From: Waddlia chondrophila WSU 86-1044
GTDB taxonomy: Bacteria > Chlamydiota > Chlamydiia > Chlamydiales > Waddliaceae
Length of the DNA stretch: 64,000 bases
Assembly (NCBI RefSeq): GCF_000092785.1
Contig: NC_014225.1
Location: 1,873,340 to 1,937,339 of the forward strand
Reading direction: 5' to 3'
Notes under the pieces: generated by a model
What the model was told of the DNA's origin: nothing
What the model saw: the letters and a program-made list of their open reading frames with translations, nothing else
Databases searched by the model: none
Program-made: the position numbers and the translations under genes
Part shown: piece after piece, positions 44,136 to 52,755 of the stretch
Layout: the number at the start of each line of letters is the position of its first letter
Numbering within the stretch: position 1 is the stretch's first letter

Positions 44136-44894
44136 ATGAGATCATTGTATACAAGCTTTTTGCTTTTTATCCTTTCAGTCTTATCGATTACAAATGATTC
44201 AAATGCTGTGGAAAGCAGCAGCGGAAGAGTGATCATAGAAAAAGATCAGCATGCTGAGCGATTGAATTTTCTTAAGCAAAAAGGCTTTGATCCAAAAATT
44301 ATTTATGATATTGGAGCTTACCATGGATTGTGGTCAAAGAATATTCAGAGGGTATTTCCCAATGCGCAATTTCATTTATTTGAAGCGAATGCGAGTCACC
44401 AAGATTTATTGAGAGCGACCCAAATGCCTTTTTATATCGCCCTGTTAGGAGATAGCGACAAAGCGGCGGTATTTTATTCCAACGACAGTACTGGTGATAG
44501 CGTATTGAGAGAGCAAACTAAGTACTATCAAGATGAATGCTGTCAAAGCAAAGTACTTCCGATGACGACATTGGGATCATTGGTAAAGAAAAATAATATC
44601 CCCTTACCGGACCTCATTAAGATGGATGTTCAAGGTGCTGAAAAAATAATTTTACAAGGAAGTCCGGAAGTGGTGACTCATGCTCAAGTGATTATACTCG
44701 AAACCAAAATACTGGAATATAATGAGGATGCTCCTTTGATCTTAGAGATCATGAATCTGATGCAGAACTTAGGTTATAGAGCTTTGGATATTTTAGAATT
44801 ACATTATTTGCCGACAGGGGAGCTTAATGAGATGGATGTTCTTTTTATAAAGAATGGATCGCCCTTGATAAAAAGCGGATTGCTCATTAAATGA
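44136..44894 (+). CDS. exported FkbM-family methyltransferase
   Basis: 252 aa from ATG 44136, which has AGGAGAG upstream; ATG 44118 is the longest alternative. The N terminus (MRSLYTSFLLFILSVLSITNDSNA) is a signal peptide. The SAM-binding core has IIYDIGAYHGLWSKN, FHLFEAN, and DLIKMDVQGAEKIILQG, the FkbM signature. FkbM enzymes commonly O-methylate sugars. It is divergent from the exported GT2 gene and faces the collagen-like gene. Its export signal matches the two neighbouring glycosyltransferases. Confidence 0.85.
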   Translation: MRSLYTSFLLFILSVLSITNDSNAVESSSGRVIIEKDQHAERLNFLKQKGFDPKIIYDIGAYHGLWSKNIQRVFPNAQFHLFEANASHQDLLRATQMPFYIALLGDSDKAAVFYSNDSTGDSVLREQTKYYQDECCQSKVLPMTTLGSLVKKNNIPLPDLIKMDVQGAEKIILQGSPEVVTHAQVIILETKILEYNEDAPLILEIMNLMQNLGYRALDILELHYLPTGELNEMDVLFIKNGSPLIKSGLLIK

Positions 44895-45065
44895 TGAACC
44901 CATTCCAATATTGCTATTTGTGCAAATTTTCTTTCTTTTTGAGGGATTTTTTCCGTTCGCTTCGCTGTGAATATTCGTAGAGATTTGCAAGAAGCGAAAG
45001 GGTTGAGAATGTGACAAGAATCTTTCCTGAACCTGAGCTAATCGATGGTACGTCCTAAGATTCTT

Positions 45066-45101
45066 CTATACCGGTCATATTTCGAAATATGATCGGTATA
45101 G
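45066..45101. terminator. near-perfect 36-bp palindrome between convergent genes
   Basis: Eighteen base pairs (17 Watson-Crick, one G-T) around a TTCGAA centre, in the 230-base gap between the FkbM gene and the opposing collagen-like gene. Likely a bidirectional terminator or protein-binding site; no T-run. The rest of 44895-45124 shows nothing I can identify. Confidence 0.65.
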
Positions 45102-45124
45102 CGACAGCCCTACTTGGATCAAAT

Positions 45125-46447
45125 TCATTCTCCATAAACAGTAATATGAACAGTAGATGAGTTTGTAAATACTTCCGTACTCTGGCTACCAAGAACAGTG
45201 ATTCCAAGTACAGAGACTCCATTAAATTGAATGGAATAAAGTGTTACTGTAACAGAGGTTGCGTTTGCGCTAGTGATAATAGGCCATGGCTGCGCCCCCC
45301 CAGAGGGTCTTTCCAATCCAACTGTAATTGAAGAAATTGAATTAAAGCCTGCAGATGAAACATCAAAGTTTGCAACACCTGTTGATGTAGATACAGTTCC
45401 TATCCATACTTTTGAAGGATTGACAGCCCCTCCACTGTTATAGATTATTGTACCTATTGGACCCGTCGGACCTGCAGGTCCCGTTGGACCAATAGCACCA
45501 GCCTCCCCTGTGGCCCCTGTGGCTCCCACTGGACCCGTAGGTCCCGTCGGACCGGTCGCCCCATCTACACCATCTACTCCTGCTGCTCCAGTAGGTCCCG
45601 TCGGGCCGATTGCACCTGCCTCCCCTGTGGCTCCTGTGGCTCCCACTGGGCCTGTAGGGCCCGTTGGACCGGTCGCTCCATCTATACCATCTACTCCTGC
45701 TACTCCAGTGGGTCCCGTCGGACCAATTGCACCTGCCTCCCCTGTTGCTCCCGTGGCTCCCACTGGACCCGTAGGTCCCGTCGGGCCGATTGCACCTACC
45801 TCCCCTGTGGCTCCAGTAGGTCCCATTGGACCAGTCGCCCCATCTACACCATCTATTCCTGCTGCACCGGTAGGCCCTGTCGGACCAATAGACCCCGTTT
45901 CCCCTGTTGCTCCTGTGGCTCCCACTGGGCCTGTAGGGCCCGTTGGACCGGTCGCTCCATCTATACCATCTACTCCTGCTGCACCGGTAGGACCCGTTGG
46001 GCCAATTGCACCTACCTCCCCTGTGGCACCCGTTGCTCCCACTGGGCCCGTAGGTCCCGTTGGGCCGCGAGGTCCTTGTATCGGCTTTTGACATCCTGCA
46101 ATTAATCGACTGACCGCCTTTCTGATTCTTTCAATCGACTCGTAAATTTCCTCATCCTCTCTCGCACCACGAGTAAAACAGTCCATTTGACAGAATCCTT
46201 CGTCAATAAACTCCACAATGCAACGGATGCCTTCTGCATCGGAATCGGCAATCATTGTATTTCCGAAAGAAACAATCTGATACTCACCTAAAGCCAACGC
46301 ACTCTCTTCGAAATTCTCTACTTCCGATAAATCCCATAATAAACGGTGAATAAAAACATAAGAATCAACAGGAACAAGAGATTGCGAACAAAGCATTGAA
46401 ACGCAAAAAACAAAAAAAACCCATAAAACCCTTAAAAACAAGGACAT
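45125..46447 (-). CDS. collagen-like surface protein with Thr-rich Gly-X-Y region
   Basis: 440 aa. Signal peptide ([23 protein letters not shown]), an N-terminal non-collagen domain with several Cys, then GCQKPIQ and about 68 uninterrupted Gly-X-Y triplets (residues ~125-330), mostly GPT, GAT, GAI and GVD. A C-terminal beta-rich domain of ~110 residues follows, ending HITVYGE. GPT/GAT triplets in Bacillus BclA are O-glycosylated on Thr, so this could be a substrate for nearby glycosyltransferases (inference). The Cys just before the triple helix recurs in the second collagen protein. Long ORFs on the opposite strand are composition artefacts. Confidence 0.9.
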   Translation of the reverse strand: MSLFLRVLWVFFVFCVSMLCSQSLVPVDSYVFIHRLLWDLSEVENFEESALALGEYQIVSFGNTMIADSDAEGIRCIVEFIDEGFCQMDCFTRGAREDEEIYESIERIRKAVSRLIAGCQKPIQGPRGPTGPTGPVGATGATGEVGAIGPTGPTGAAGVDGIDGATGPTGPTGPVGATGATGETGSIGPTGPTGAAGIDGVDGATGPMGPTGATGEVGAIGPTGPTGPVGATGATGEAGAIGPTGPTGVAGVDGIDGATGPTGPTGPVGATGATGEAGAIGPTGPTGAAGVDGVDGATGPTGPTGPVGATGATGEAGAIGPTGPAGPTGPIGTIIYNSGGAVNPSKVWIGTVSTSTGVANFDVSSAGFNSISSITVGLERPSGGAQPWPIITSANATSVTVTLYSIQFNGVSVLGITVLGSQSTEVFTNSSTVHITVYGE

Positions 46448-46606
46448 TACCCATCTTGTAAAAATAAATATTACAATATTTCATAACACAAAAAAATCTA
46501 TATTAAAAGAATAAATAATATTTTTCTTTATGTGTGGACTCTCAATCACAAGTCATCTATACTCACAGGGAAAAAACCGAGATATCCTTCTCTAGATAGC
46601 GCCGCC

Positions 46607-47113
46607 ATGAAAGCTCTTTTTATTCTGCTAATTGCACTAACAGCTTCTTGCAATCCACTGAAAAAAATGTGTAAAGAAGAAGATCCTGTCCAACAGCTAA
46701 TTACTAACGAAGCTTCAATTCAAAAAAAACGCCACGGATTGGAGCTTGTCGCCCTTAACATTCCAACAGACTGCAAATATGGCTACTACTATCTCCATTA
46801 CCTTTCAAATTGCCAAATGAAAATCGATGAAGTAAGAAACCTCGTGGTCGATGTCGTAGAATCTTTTATCTCAAAAGCCAATCAATCGGAACATTTTTCC
46901 CGGGAAATCACCATTGATGATCTTATCGTCAACTTTGGATTTGTTGAAGAAGATGGAAGCTTTCACGAACCTCCATCTATTGCCTACGCTTACCTGAAAA
47001 ACCAGCAAATTCACTATTGCTACTATGACAATCTCTTTGGTAAATTCATCAGCTACGAAGATGTGAAAGAACTCTATCAAGAAGCAAAAAATACCGCATA
47101 TCAGGACAGATGA
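46607..47113 (+). CDS. hypothetical lipoprotein, 168 aa
   Basis: From ATG 46607. The N terminus MKALFILLIALTASC is a good lipobox (LTAS-C). The mature part has a further four Cys, an acidic character, and no motif I know. It probably attaches to the outer or inner membrane. The frame is open upstream to 46532, but the signal peptide begins here. Confidence 0.7.
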   Translation: MKALFILLIALTASCNPLKKMCKEEDPVQQLITNEASIQKKRHGLELVALNIPTDCKYGYYYLHYLSNCQMKIDEVRNLVVDVVESFISKANQSEHFSREITIDDLIVNFGFVEEDGSFHEPPSIAYAYLKNQQIHYCYYDNLFGKFISYEDVKELYQEAKNTAYQDR

Positions 47114-47194
47114 CATTATGTTTTTTAGATCACCGCTGATCCAGAATTGTCATATGCTCTGCATCGCATGGAGCATGGAGTGTGAAAAATTTCG

Positions 47195-48106
47195 ATGAAA
47201 ACAATACTAAAAGCCACAGCCATCACAGCTCAGTCTGAAAAAATCGAACAATCCTCAAAATTAAAAGCTGTCAACAATATCGCAAACCAATTTTTAAGTT
47301 CGCTCCAGTATAAATCCATTCTATTTGTTTTCCTTTTACTGATTGGATGCGGCGAACGCGTATCTGAAGATCAGAAAATTTCTCCTCTAGAAAAAAAAAT
47401 CTTTTCATCCATCGAACGGGGAAAGTTAGGCCAAAGCACAAGCCCCATTATCATCACGCCACGCAAACTTTCAATTTCGGAAATTGGCCACCACCTCGAT
47501 ATGGATGAAGAAACAGTCCTTAAACACCTCAAAGCCACCAACATCCACGGCTACTACAGCTTATCCGCAAGAAACCTTCCGCCGGAAGGAATCTTTACCC
47601 TCTACCACATCAATTTTGAAGGGAAAATGCTGCAAGACAAAAAATTCTTCGTTAATGGAAACGGCATTCTTGTCACAAAACTCGACGATCAATTCATCGA
47701 AATTAACAACAATCTGCTTTTCTTCTCCAATTACTTACCTGGGGAGCCGGTTAACTTCGCTCTCGTTTCCGAAGACCAAAAACTGATCGCGACAACAAAA
47801 ATCGTTCCTAACCCGATCGAAAAAGTCGATAATCACAAACATCGAATTTCTTTAGAAATCGCCTCTCCTGACAAGCGAACTTACGTCATCCATTGTTCAG
47901 GCTTACGCCCTTTTGGAACCTACTTAGCTTCCATATCATTTGAAAACGAGCGGTTTGCCTATCCTTTCGAAGCCAATTCCAAAGGCGAGGCTTTTCTCCG
48001 TACGGGCCCGTCTGCGCCTTGGATCACAGAAGGAGAAGGCACTCTGGAACTCAGAGGCGACCAGATCACCAATCCCTTGTTTCTTGAGTTTTTCTGGGGG
48101 AGCTAA
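47195..48106 (+). CDS. lipoprotein-like protein with a long N-terminal extension, 303 aa
   Basis: About 45 residues precede a lipobox-type segment ILFVFLLLIGC, which is far from the N terminus for a lipoprotein; no in-frame start lies between. The extension (KLKAVNNIANQFLSSLQ) resembles the upstream extension of the BPL_N protein at 6823. The mature region carries the DEETVLKHLKATNIHGYY and GLRPFGTYLASISFENERFAYPF segments and ends in FWGS; I do not recognise the family. It precedes the GT4-GT2-polymerase genes by three bases and may belong to that operon. Confidence 0.65.
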   Translation: MKTILKATAITAQSEKIEQSSKLKAVNNIANQFLSSLQYKSILFVFLLLIGCGERVSEDQKISPLEKKIFSSIERGKLGQSTSPIIITPRKLSISEIGHHLDMDEETVLKHLKATNIHGYYSLSARNLPPEGIFTLYHINFEGKMLQDKKFFVNGNGILVTKLDDQFIEINNNLLFFSNYLPGEPVNFALVSEDQKLIATTKIVPNPIEKVDNHKHRISLEIASPDKRTYVIHCSGLRPFGTYLASISFENERFAYPFEANSKGEAFLRTGPSAPWITEGEGTLELRGDQITNPLFLEFFWGS

Positions 48107-48109
48107 TCA

Positions 48110-49381
48110 ATGAAAATTCTAATCATTTCCACTTATTTTCCCCCTCAGAACTCAATTGCCTCGCTACGTCCCTACTCCTGGGCAAAATATTGGACAAAAG
48201 AGGGGCATACAGTCACTGTACTCACCACGCAAAAACAAGAAAATCCACAAGTGATGCTCCACCTTCCCAACCCCGGCTACGAAGCAATAGAAATTCCTCT
48301 CCCTACCCTTTTATTGAAAGTAAAAAATCGACATAAAAACAGTCAGTCTTCTTCCTTTTCCGGAAAAATTTTGCAGAGCTTGCGTGAAAACACAGGGATT
48401 TTCAAAACCTGCCGCATGCCGGATCTCACAGATCTCTGGGTTCGACCAGCTTGCGCAGCAGCTTGTGAAAAGGGACCTTGGGACCTTGTGATTAGCACCG
48501 CCGGACCTTATACAACCCACTTGGTCGCGCATCGTTTGAAAAAAAAGAAGCTTGCAAAGCGATGGGTTGCGGACTATCGGGATGCGTGGAGCCATAACCA
48601 CATCTACCCTGGCTTATTTCCCTTCAATATCATTGAAAAACGGATGGAAAGCTACTTATTAAAACAGGCGGATCTAGTCACAACTGTCAGCAACCCTCTG
48701 GCAAAAGATCTAAAAAATAGATTTGAACTAGACAAGGTCGAAGTGGTCGCCAATGGTCTTGATGTCGAAGACCTCGATCACATCCCTAAAGATCCCATCT
48801 TTATCAACGATGGAAAATTCAGAATTGCCTACACAGGCTCCATTTATAAGGGAAAGCAAGACCCTTCCCCACTTTTTCAATCAATCAAGTCCCTTTCTGA
48901 AAATCCTCAAACAAAAAATCTTCTAGATAACCTCGAAGTGATCTTTGCCGGTCCTAATCAGGAGCATCTTGAAAAGCAGATCAGACAAATGGAGATCTCC
49001 ACTTGGGTAAAATCGATCGGTTTCATCAGCAGAGAAGATTCCTTAAGAATGCAAAGAGATGCTCATGCTCTCCTTTTTCTTCCCTGGAATGATACTAAGA
49101 AAGATGGAATATTGACTGGAAAAATTTTTGAATATCTGTTTTCCAAAACACCGATCATCTGCATCGGCAAAAAACAACTGGAAGCCTCGCAACTGCTTGC
49201 CCTTGAAGCAAAGGCAGGGCAATGCCTTTATGAAGTTGATGAGATCTCTACTTATCTCTTAGAACAATTGAAAGAAGTAAAAAAAGAAATGCCCGCCACA
49301 AACTTCACTTTTCTCAGACAGTACACCAGGGAATCCCTGGCCAAGCAATTAATAGGTTTAATCGAATCCTATGTTATTTAA
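48110..49381 (+). CDS. GT4-family glycosyltransferase
   Basis: 423 aa, no signal peptide. Starts MKILIISTYFPPQNSIASLRPYSWAKYW as in WbuB/fucosyltransferase-like GT4 enzymes. The N-terminal Rossmann domain is followed by VANGLDVEDL and a C-terminal IAYTGSIYKGKQDPSP, with donor-site-like GILTGKIFEYLFSKTPII. A cytoplasmic enzyme of surface polysaccharide assembly. The 3' end overlaps the GT2 gene by 11 bases. Confidence 0.85.
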   Translation: MKILIISTYFPPQNSIASLRPYSWAKYWTKEGHTVTVLTTQKQENPQVMLHLPNPGYEAIEIPLPTLLLKVKNRHKNSQSSSFSGKILQSLRENTGIFKTCRMPDLTDLWVRPACAAACEKGPWDLVISTAGPYTTHLVAHRLKKKKLAKRWVADYRDAWSHNHIYPGLFPFNIIEKRMESYLLKQADLVTTVSNPLAKDLKNRFELDKVEVVANGLDVEDLDHIPKDPIFINDGKFRIAYTGSIYKGKQDPSPLFQSIKSLSENPQTKNLLDNLEVIFAGPNQEHLEKQIRQMEISTWVKSIGFISREDSLRMQRDAHALLFLPWNDTKKDGILTGKIFEYLFSKTPIICIGKKQLEASQLLALEAKAGQCLYEVDEISTYLLEQLKEVKKEMPATNFTFLRQYTRESLAKQLIGLIESYVI

Positions 49382-50228
49382 GTTAAAGAAAAAACAACCT
49401 GAGCGTCAACGAGTTTCCGTTATCATCATTTCGTATAATAATGAATCTCAAGTTGCAAAATGTTTAGATGCGCTCCGCCAGCAAACTGTTTCTCCTCATC
49501 AAATGATTTTAGTCGATACAGGATCGAAAGACCGCAGTTATCTAGAGAAATACAGGGAGGAGTGCTATGTGATCGAAGCGGAACCTCATTGCGGTTTCTG
49601 CGTCGGCAACAATTTAGGATACCTTGCTGTTGATCCGGAAGCTGATGCCGTACTTTTTCTCAATCCCGATGCCTTTCTCTTTCCCGATTTTCTGGAAAAC
49701 GGCGCACGCTATCTTTCCCACCACACTGACGTCGGCGCGATCACAGGGCTGACCTTGGGGTATGACTTCGAGATGAAAAAACCTACAGGGTTCGTTGATA
49801 CAACGGGAATCTTTTCCACTTGGTACGGAAAATGGTATGATAGAGGACAAGGAAGCATATATGAACCCGTCAACTCTCCTGGACATGGCGACATCCCCGC
49901 TATCTGTGGAGCAGTTTTTCTCGGCAGAAAAAAGGCTCTTGACCAAACGAGAATAAATCGTGAAGTCATGGACAGCCGTTATTTTATGTATAAGGAAGAT
50001 ATTGACCTTTCGCTTAGATTGTTGAAAAAGAAATGGAAGCTGCGATATGTCCCAGAACTTAAAGCCTATCACTGCCGAGGCTGGAAAAAGAACCGGAAAG
50101 AAATGCCTCGCCAATACAGGCTCTATTCAGCCCGAAATGAACTGCGCGTCAACTGGGGACGGAAGCACCTGATCGGAAGTCTCTACTCACTCACTAAATA
50201 TTTGACCGTAAAGGTTTTCAATTGCTAA
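49371..50228 (+). CDS. GT2-family glycosyltransferase (rhamnosyltransferase-like)
   Basis: 285 aa. The GT-A core is seen in VSVIIISYNNESQVAKCL, LVDTGSKD and LFLNPDAFLFPD, and a C-terminal EDIDLSLRLLKKKWKLRYVP block typical of RfbN/WbbL-type enzymes. It should add a sugar to a lipid-linked oligosaccharide. It is overlapped at both ends by its neighbours, consistent with an operon. Confidence 0.85.
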   Translation: MLFKLKKKQPERQRVSVIIISYNNESQVAKCLDALRQQTVSPHQMILVDTGSKDRSYLEKYREECYVIEAEPHCGFCVGNNLGYLAVDPEADAVLFLNPDAFLFPDFLENGARYLSHHTDVGAITGLTLGYDFEMKKPTGFVDTTGIFSTWYGKWYDRGQGSIYEPVNSPGHGDIPAICGAVFLGRKKALDQTRINREVMDSRYFMYKEDIDLSLRLLKKKWKLRYVPELKAYHCRGWKKNRKEMPRQYRLYSARNELRVNWGRKHLIGSLYSLTKYLTVKVFNC

Positions 50229-51451
50229 TCCCCTTAAGGCTTTTACTCATTCCCTATTATTTGTTAATAGCAACTGGAATGCTTTTGCCCTCAGACGGAA
50301 CACATGGATTGTTTTCTCCTAAAAGCCTTCTCTTTCTATCGGCCGCTTTCAGCATCTTTCTATTAATCATGGTCCGGCAGAGGTTTCATCCAAAACAACT
50401 TTTGCATGGAGTTTTCCTTGCTTTTTTCCTAGTCTTTCTCATCCTCTGGATGGCCATCGGCATCGCGAACCCAATCACTCAGATATCTTCCACTTTTGAC
50501 CAAGCCAAGCTATTCCTCATTACCGCCGCCGTTCCTCTTATGACCCTTTACCTTTACAAAGAAGAGTTAATCATCCCTCAACAGATCATTCGAATTGCAA
50601 TTTTGAGCAATTTTCTTTACTGCTTATGCAAACTGTCATTGATCCTCTTCCATTTTTGCGGGGCGCTTAATATGTGGGATCTCTTAAAAGTTGCAAACTT
50701 CCGCGTCCAACAGATGGGCATTGTCGGCAGTTTGCAAAGGCTGCAAACCTCTGTGGATATATCGACACCGTTTCTCTTCATGTTTGTCCTTTTCTCAAAG
50801 CGACTCGAATTAAAGTTCCCCCCCCTCTTTCGACAATTCTACCTATTGCTTACACCAATCTCTAATTTTTTCACATTTTCCCGCTACTTACTATTCGTTC
50901 AGGGCGCAGCTTTGATTCTTTATATTTTTTCACTAACTTCAAAAAAATTCATACAGTCTGCGGCGCTATCTGCTATTTGTCTTATTTTTGCAATTGCTTC
51001 ATTCGGACCTCAAAATTTTTTAGATTCTTTAGAGAAACGTTTTTTCAGTAAATCCAGCTATTATTCCGATCAAGCAAGAGTCGATCAAATCAACGCATTG
51101 TTGGAGCAAACGGCAAAAACGCCTTATACCGGCTCCGGCTTAGGAGCACATGCGCCTAAAGCGATGCGCGACCACAAACTTCTACACTCTTACGAAGTGC
51201 AGTGGGCTGCGTTTTTAATGCAATTGGGCATTGCCGGTGTCTCCATTCTCCTCATTTTCCTTTCTTTTATTGCCATTCCCTTTTTAATCCCTCCAATTAC
51301 ACGGATTTCACTCGCATTCTTTTGTCTTTTTCTTCTTTGGATTCTATCCGGATTTACCAACCCTTTTCTTATTTCTCTACAGAGTGGAATCATCTACTCT
51401 CTGTTTTTAATGGCAATTGAACTTCTGCCAAATTCAAAAATTTATAATTAA
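50222..51451 (+). CDS. O-antigen polymerase/ligase-like membrane protein
   Basis: 409 aa from TTG 50222, overlapping the GT2 stop. About ten hydrophobic segments, with a large loop ending TGSGLGAHAP...LLHSYEVQWAAFLMQLGIAG, which resembles the GIGLG...HN...G pattern of the Wzy/WaaL superfamily. It would join or polymerise polysaccharide units at the periplasmic face. Polymerase or ligase cannot be separated by eye. The transcript ends close to the IS element. Confidence 0.7.
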   Translation: MLIPLRLLLIPYYLLIATGMLLPSDGTHGLFSPKSLLFLSAAFSIFLLIMVRQRFHPKQLLHGVFLAFFLVFLILWMAIGIANPITQISSTFDQAKLFLITAAVPLMTLYLYKEELIIPQQIIRIAILSNFLYCLCKLSLILFHFCGALNMWDLLKVANFRVQQMGIVGSLQRLQTSVDISTPFLFMFVLFSKRLELKFPPLFRQFYLLLTPISNFFTFSRYLLFVQGAALILYIFSLTSKKFIQSAALSAICLIFAIASFGPQNFLDSLEKRFFSKSSYYSDQARVDQINALLEQTAKTPYTGSGLGAHAPKAMRDHKLLHSYEVQWAAFLMQLGIAGVSILLIFLSFIAIPFLIPPITRISLAFFCLFLLWILSGFTNPFLISLQSGIIYSLFLMAIELLPNSKIYN

Positions 51452-51511
51452 TTATTGTTTTTTTTCTTTGAAAGATTTTAAAGTCATTTTTTTAAACGAA
51501 ACAGGGTGAAT

Positions 51512-51515
51512 GTAT
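51512..51515. repeat. 4-bp target site duplication, left copy
   Basis: GTAT directly abuts the left IS end and is repeated at 52752-52755, which fixes both borders of the insertion. Confidence 0.85.
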
Positions 51516-51543
51516 TGACCTTGCCCCATAATTAGGTCCAGTT

Positions 51544-52416
51544 TCAACTAGAGGTTCCTGTTAACTGTAGCATTTTTTCACTAGAGTTCAAACACTCACT
51601 GAGCTGGCTAGCCAGCTCGTGAGGCGTCAGTCCTCCAAGTGCACTATGTGGACGATATAAATTGTATTCATTAGCCCACTTTCCGACAATTCTCCTTGCA
51701 TCTGATAAATTTAAAAACCAATTTTCATTCAAACATTCATCTCGAAGCTTGCCGTTAAAACTCTCTATGTTACCATTTTGATATGGTTTCCCTGGCTCTA
51801 TGTATTGCCAATCTATTCCCTGATCAGACGACCATTTTAGCACGGTATTCGAGGTAAACTCTGTTCCGTTATCACTAAGGACTACCTTTGGCTTTCCATT
51901 TGCAACCATAATTTCGCTTAATATCTCTGTTACCTTCCTCCCATTTATAGATGTGTCCACAAATATCCGAAGGCATTCTCTGGTGTAGGTATCAATCACA
52001 GTCAGGAGCCTGATTCTCCTGCCATTAGCTAGAGCATCATGGACAAAATCAAGAGCCCACTGTTGATTGCGAGCGAAAGGTTTATCTTGAGCTCTTCTTG
52101 AGCCAATAGCGCGTTTTCTTCCCCCTCTCTTCAGGACCTTTAATCCACAGGCACGGTAAATACGGTACACCTTTTTATGATTGACTTTCACGCCTTCGCG
52201 TTTGAGTATCATATGTATGCGACGATATCCAAACCGCCGTTTCTCGTAAGCGATTTGTTTTATCTTGGTTATAAGAGCGGTTTCATCTTGTTTTCTTGAG
52301 CTGTATCGTACAACCGATCGATGAACCCCAACAAGCTGACATGCGCGCCGCTCACTTCTCTTGTGTTGTTTTACAAGAATTTGCACGCATGCCTTCTTGG
52401 CTCGCGGGGTTACCAC
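51544..52416 (-). CDS. IS3-family transposase orfB (DDE integrase)
   Basis: 290 aa, GTG 52416. The rve catalytic core shows Asp in [17 protein letters not shown], Asp in [12 protein letters not shown] and Glu in [15 protein letters not shown], the DDE triad, and the HTH_21 region [14 protein letters not shown]. It overlaps orfA by 7 bases in a different frame, so a -1 frameshift could fuse them into OrfAB. Its stop lies inside the left inverted repeat. Confidence 0.95.
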   Translation of the reverse strand: MVTPRAKKACVQILVKQHKRSERRACQLVGVHRSVVRYSSRKQDETALITKIKQIAYEKRRFGYRRIHMILKREGVKVNHKKVYRIYRACGLKVLKRGGRKRAIGSRRAQDKPFARNQQWALDFVHDALANGRRIRLLTVIDTYTRECLRIFVDTSINGRKVTEILSEIMVANGKPKVVLSDNGTEFTSNTVLKWSSDQGIDWQYIEPGKPYQNGNIESFNGKLRDECLNENWFLNLSDARRIVGKWANEYNLYRPHSALGGLTPHELASQLSECLNSSEKMLQLTGTSS

Positions 52417-52673
52417 TTTCGCGAAACAACATCCTTCAAAGCTACGATGTCGAGAGCTTGCTCAGCAACCAATCGCTTTAGCTTGTTGTTTTCTGCTTCA
52501 AGAGAGCGAAGCTTTTTTGCATCTGAAGCAACCATACCGTCAAATTTAGCTTTCCAGTTGTAGTAAGTAGCATTTGAAATTCCGTATTTGCGACAGGCTT
52601 CTTCGACTTTAAGACCTGCTTTTACTTCATTGAGAACATTTATTATTTGTTCTTCCGAAAATCTTTTTTTCAT
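52410..52673 (-). CDS. IS3-family transposase orfA
   Basis: 87 aa. A helix-turn-helix ([20 protein letters not shown]...[19 protein letters not shown]) is followed by the leucine-zipper-like [20 protein letters not shown]. It resembles OrfA of IS407-group elements and binds the IS ends. Confidence 0.95.
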   Translation of the reverse strand: MKKRFSEEQIINVLNEVKAGLKVEEACRKYGISNATYYNWKAKFDGMVASDAKKLRSLEAENNKLKRLVAEQALDIVALKDVVSRKW

Positions 52674-52751
52674 GGCTTGTGTTCCTTTTTGTGGTTAATA
52701 GTTTACACAAACCTCTAATTTTATATGGACCGATTTCAGGGGAGCAGGTCA

Positions 52752-52755
52752 GTAT
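52752..52755. repeat. 4-bp target site duplication, right copy
   Basis: GTAT after the right IS end. Its last two bases, AT, form the first two bases of the ATG that starts the beta-barrel gene. Confidence 0.85.

Larger units (their letters stand above)
51516..52751. mobile_element. IS3-family insertion sequence (IS407 group), complete
   Basis: 1236 bp. The ends form imperfect inverted repeats of about 41 bp (51516-51556 and 52710-52751), both starting TGACCT and sharing GGTCCA and TAGAGGTT. The element is flanked by the direct repeat GTAT. It holds orfA and orfB of the transposase on the minus strand, overlapping out of frame. It has inserted at the start codon of the beta-barrel gene that begins at 52754. 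It looks intact and possibly active. Confidence 0.93.

Noticed and set aside
45510-46091. Long open frames opposite the collagen genes (also 54691-55476 on the minus strand)
   Set aside because: They arise because repetitive Gly-Pro-Thr codons lack stops on the other strand; products are low-complexity Pro/Val/Ala or Ser/Cys repeats without start signals.
52410-52416. orfA/orfB overlap of the IS as a frameshift mutation
   Set aside because: A short out-of-phase overlap is normal for IS3 elements, which make OrfAB by programmed frameshifting.
52679-52753. Extended start of the beta-barrel gene inside the IS element
   Set aside because: Those codons belong to the right end of the IS; the signal peptide begins at ATG 52754, which existed before insertion.
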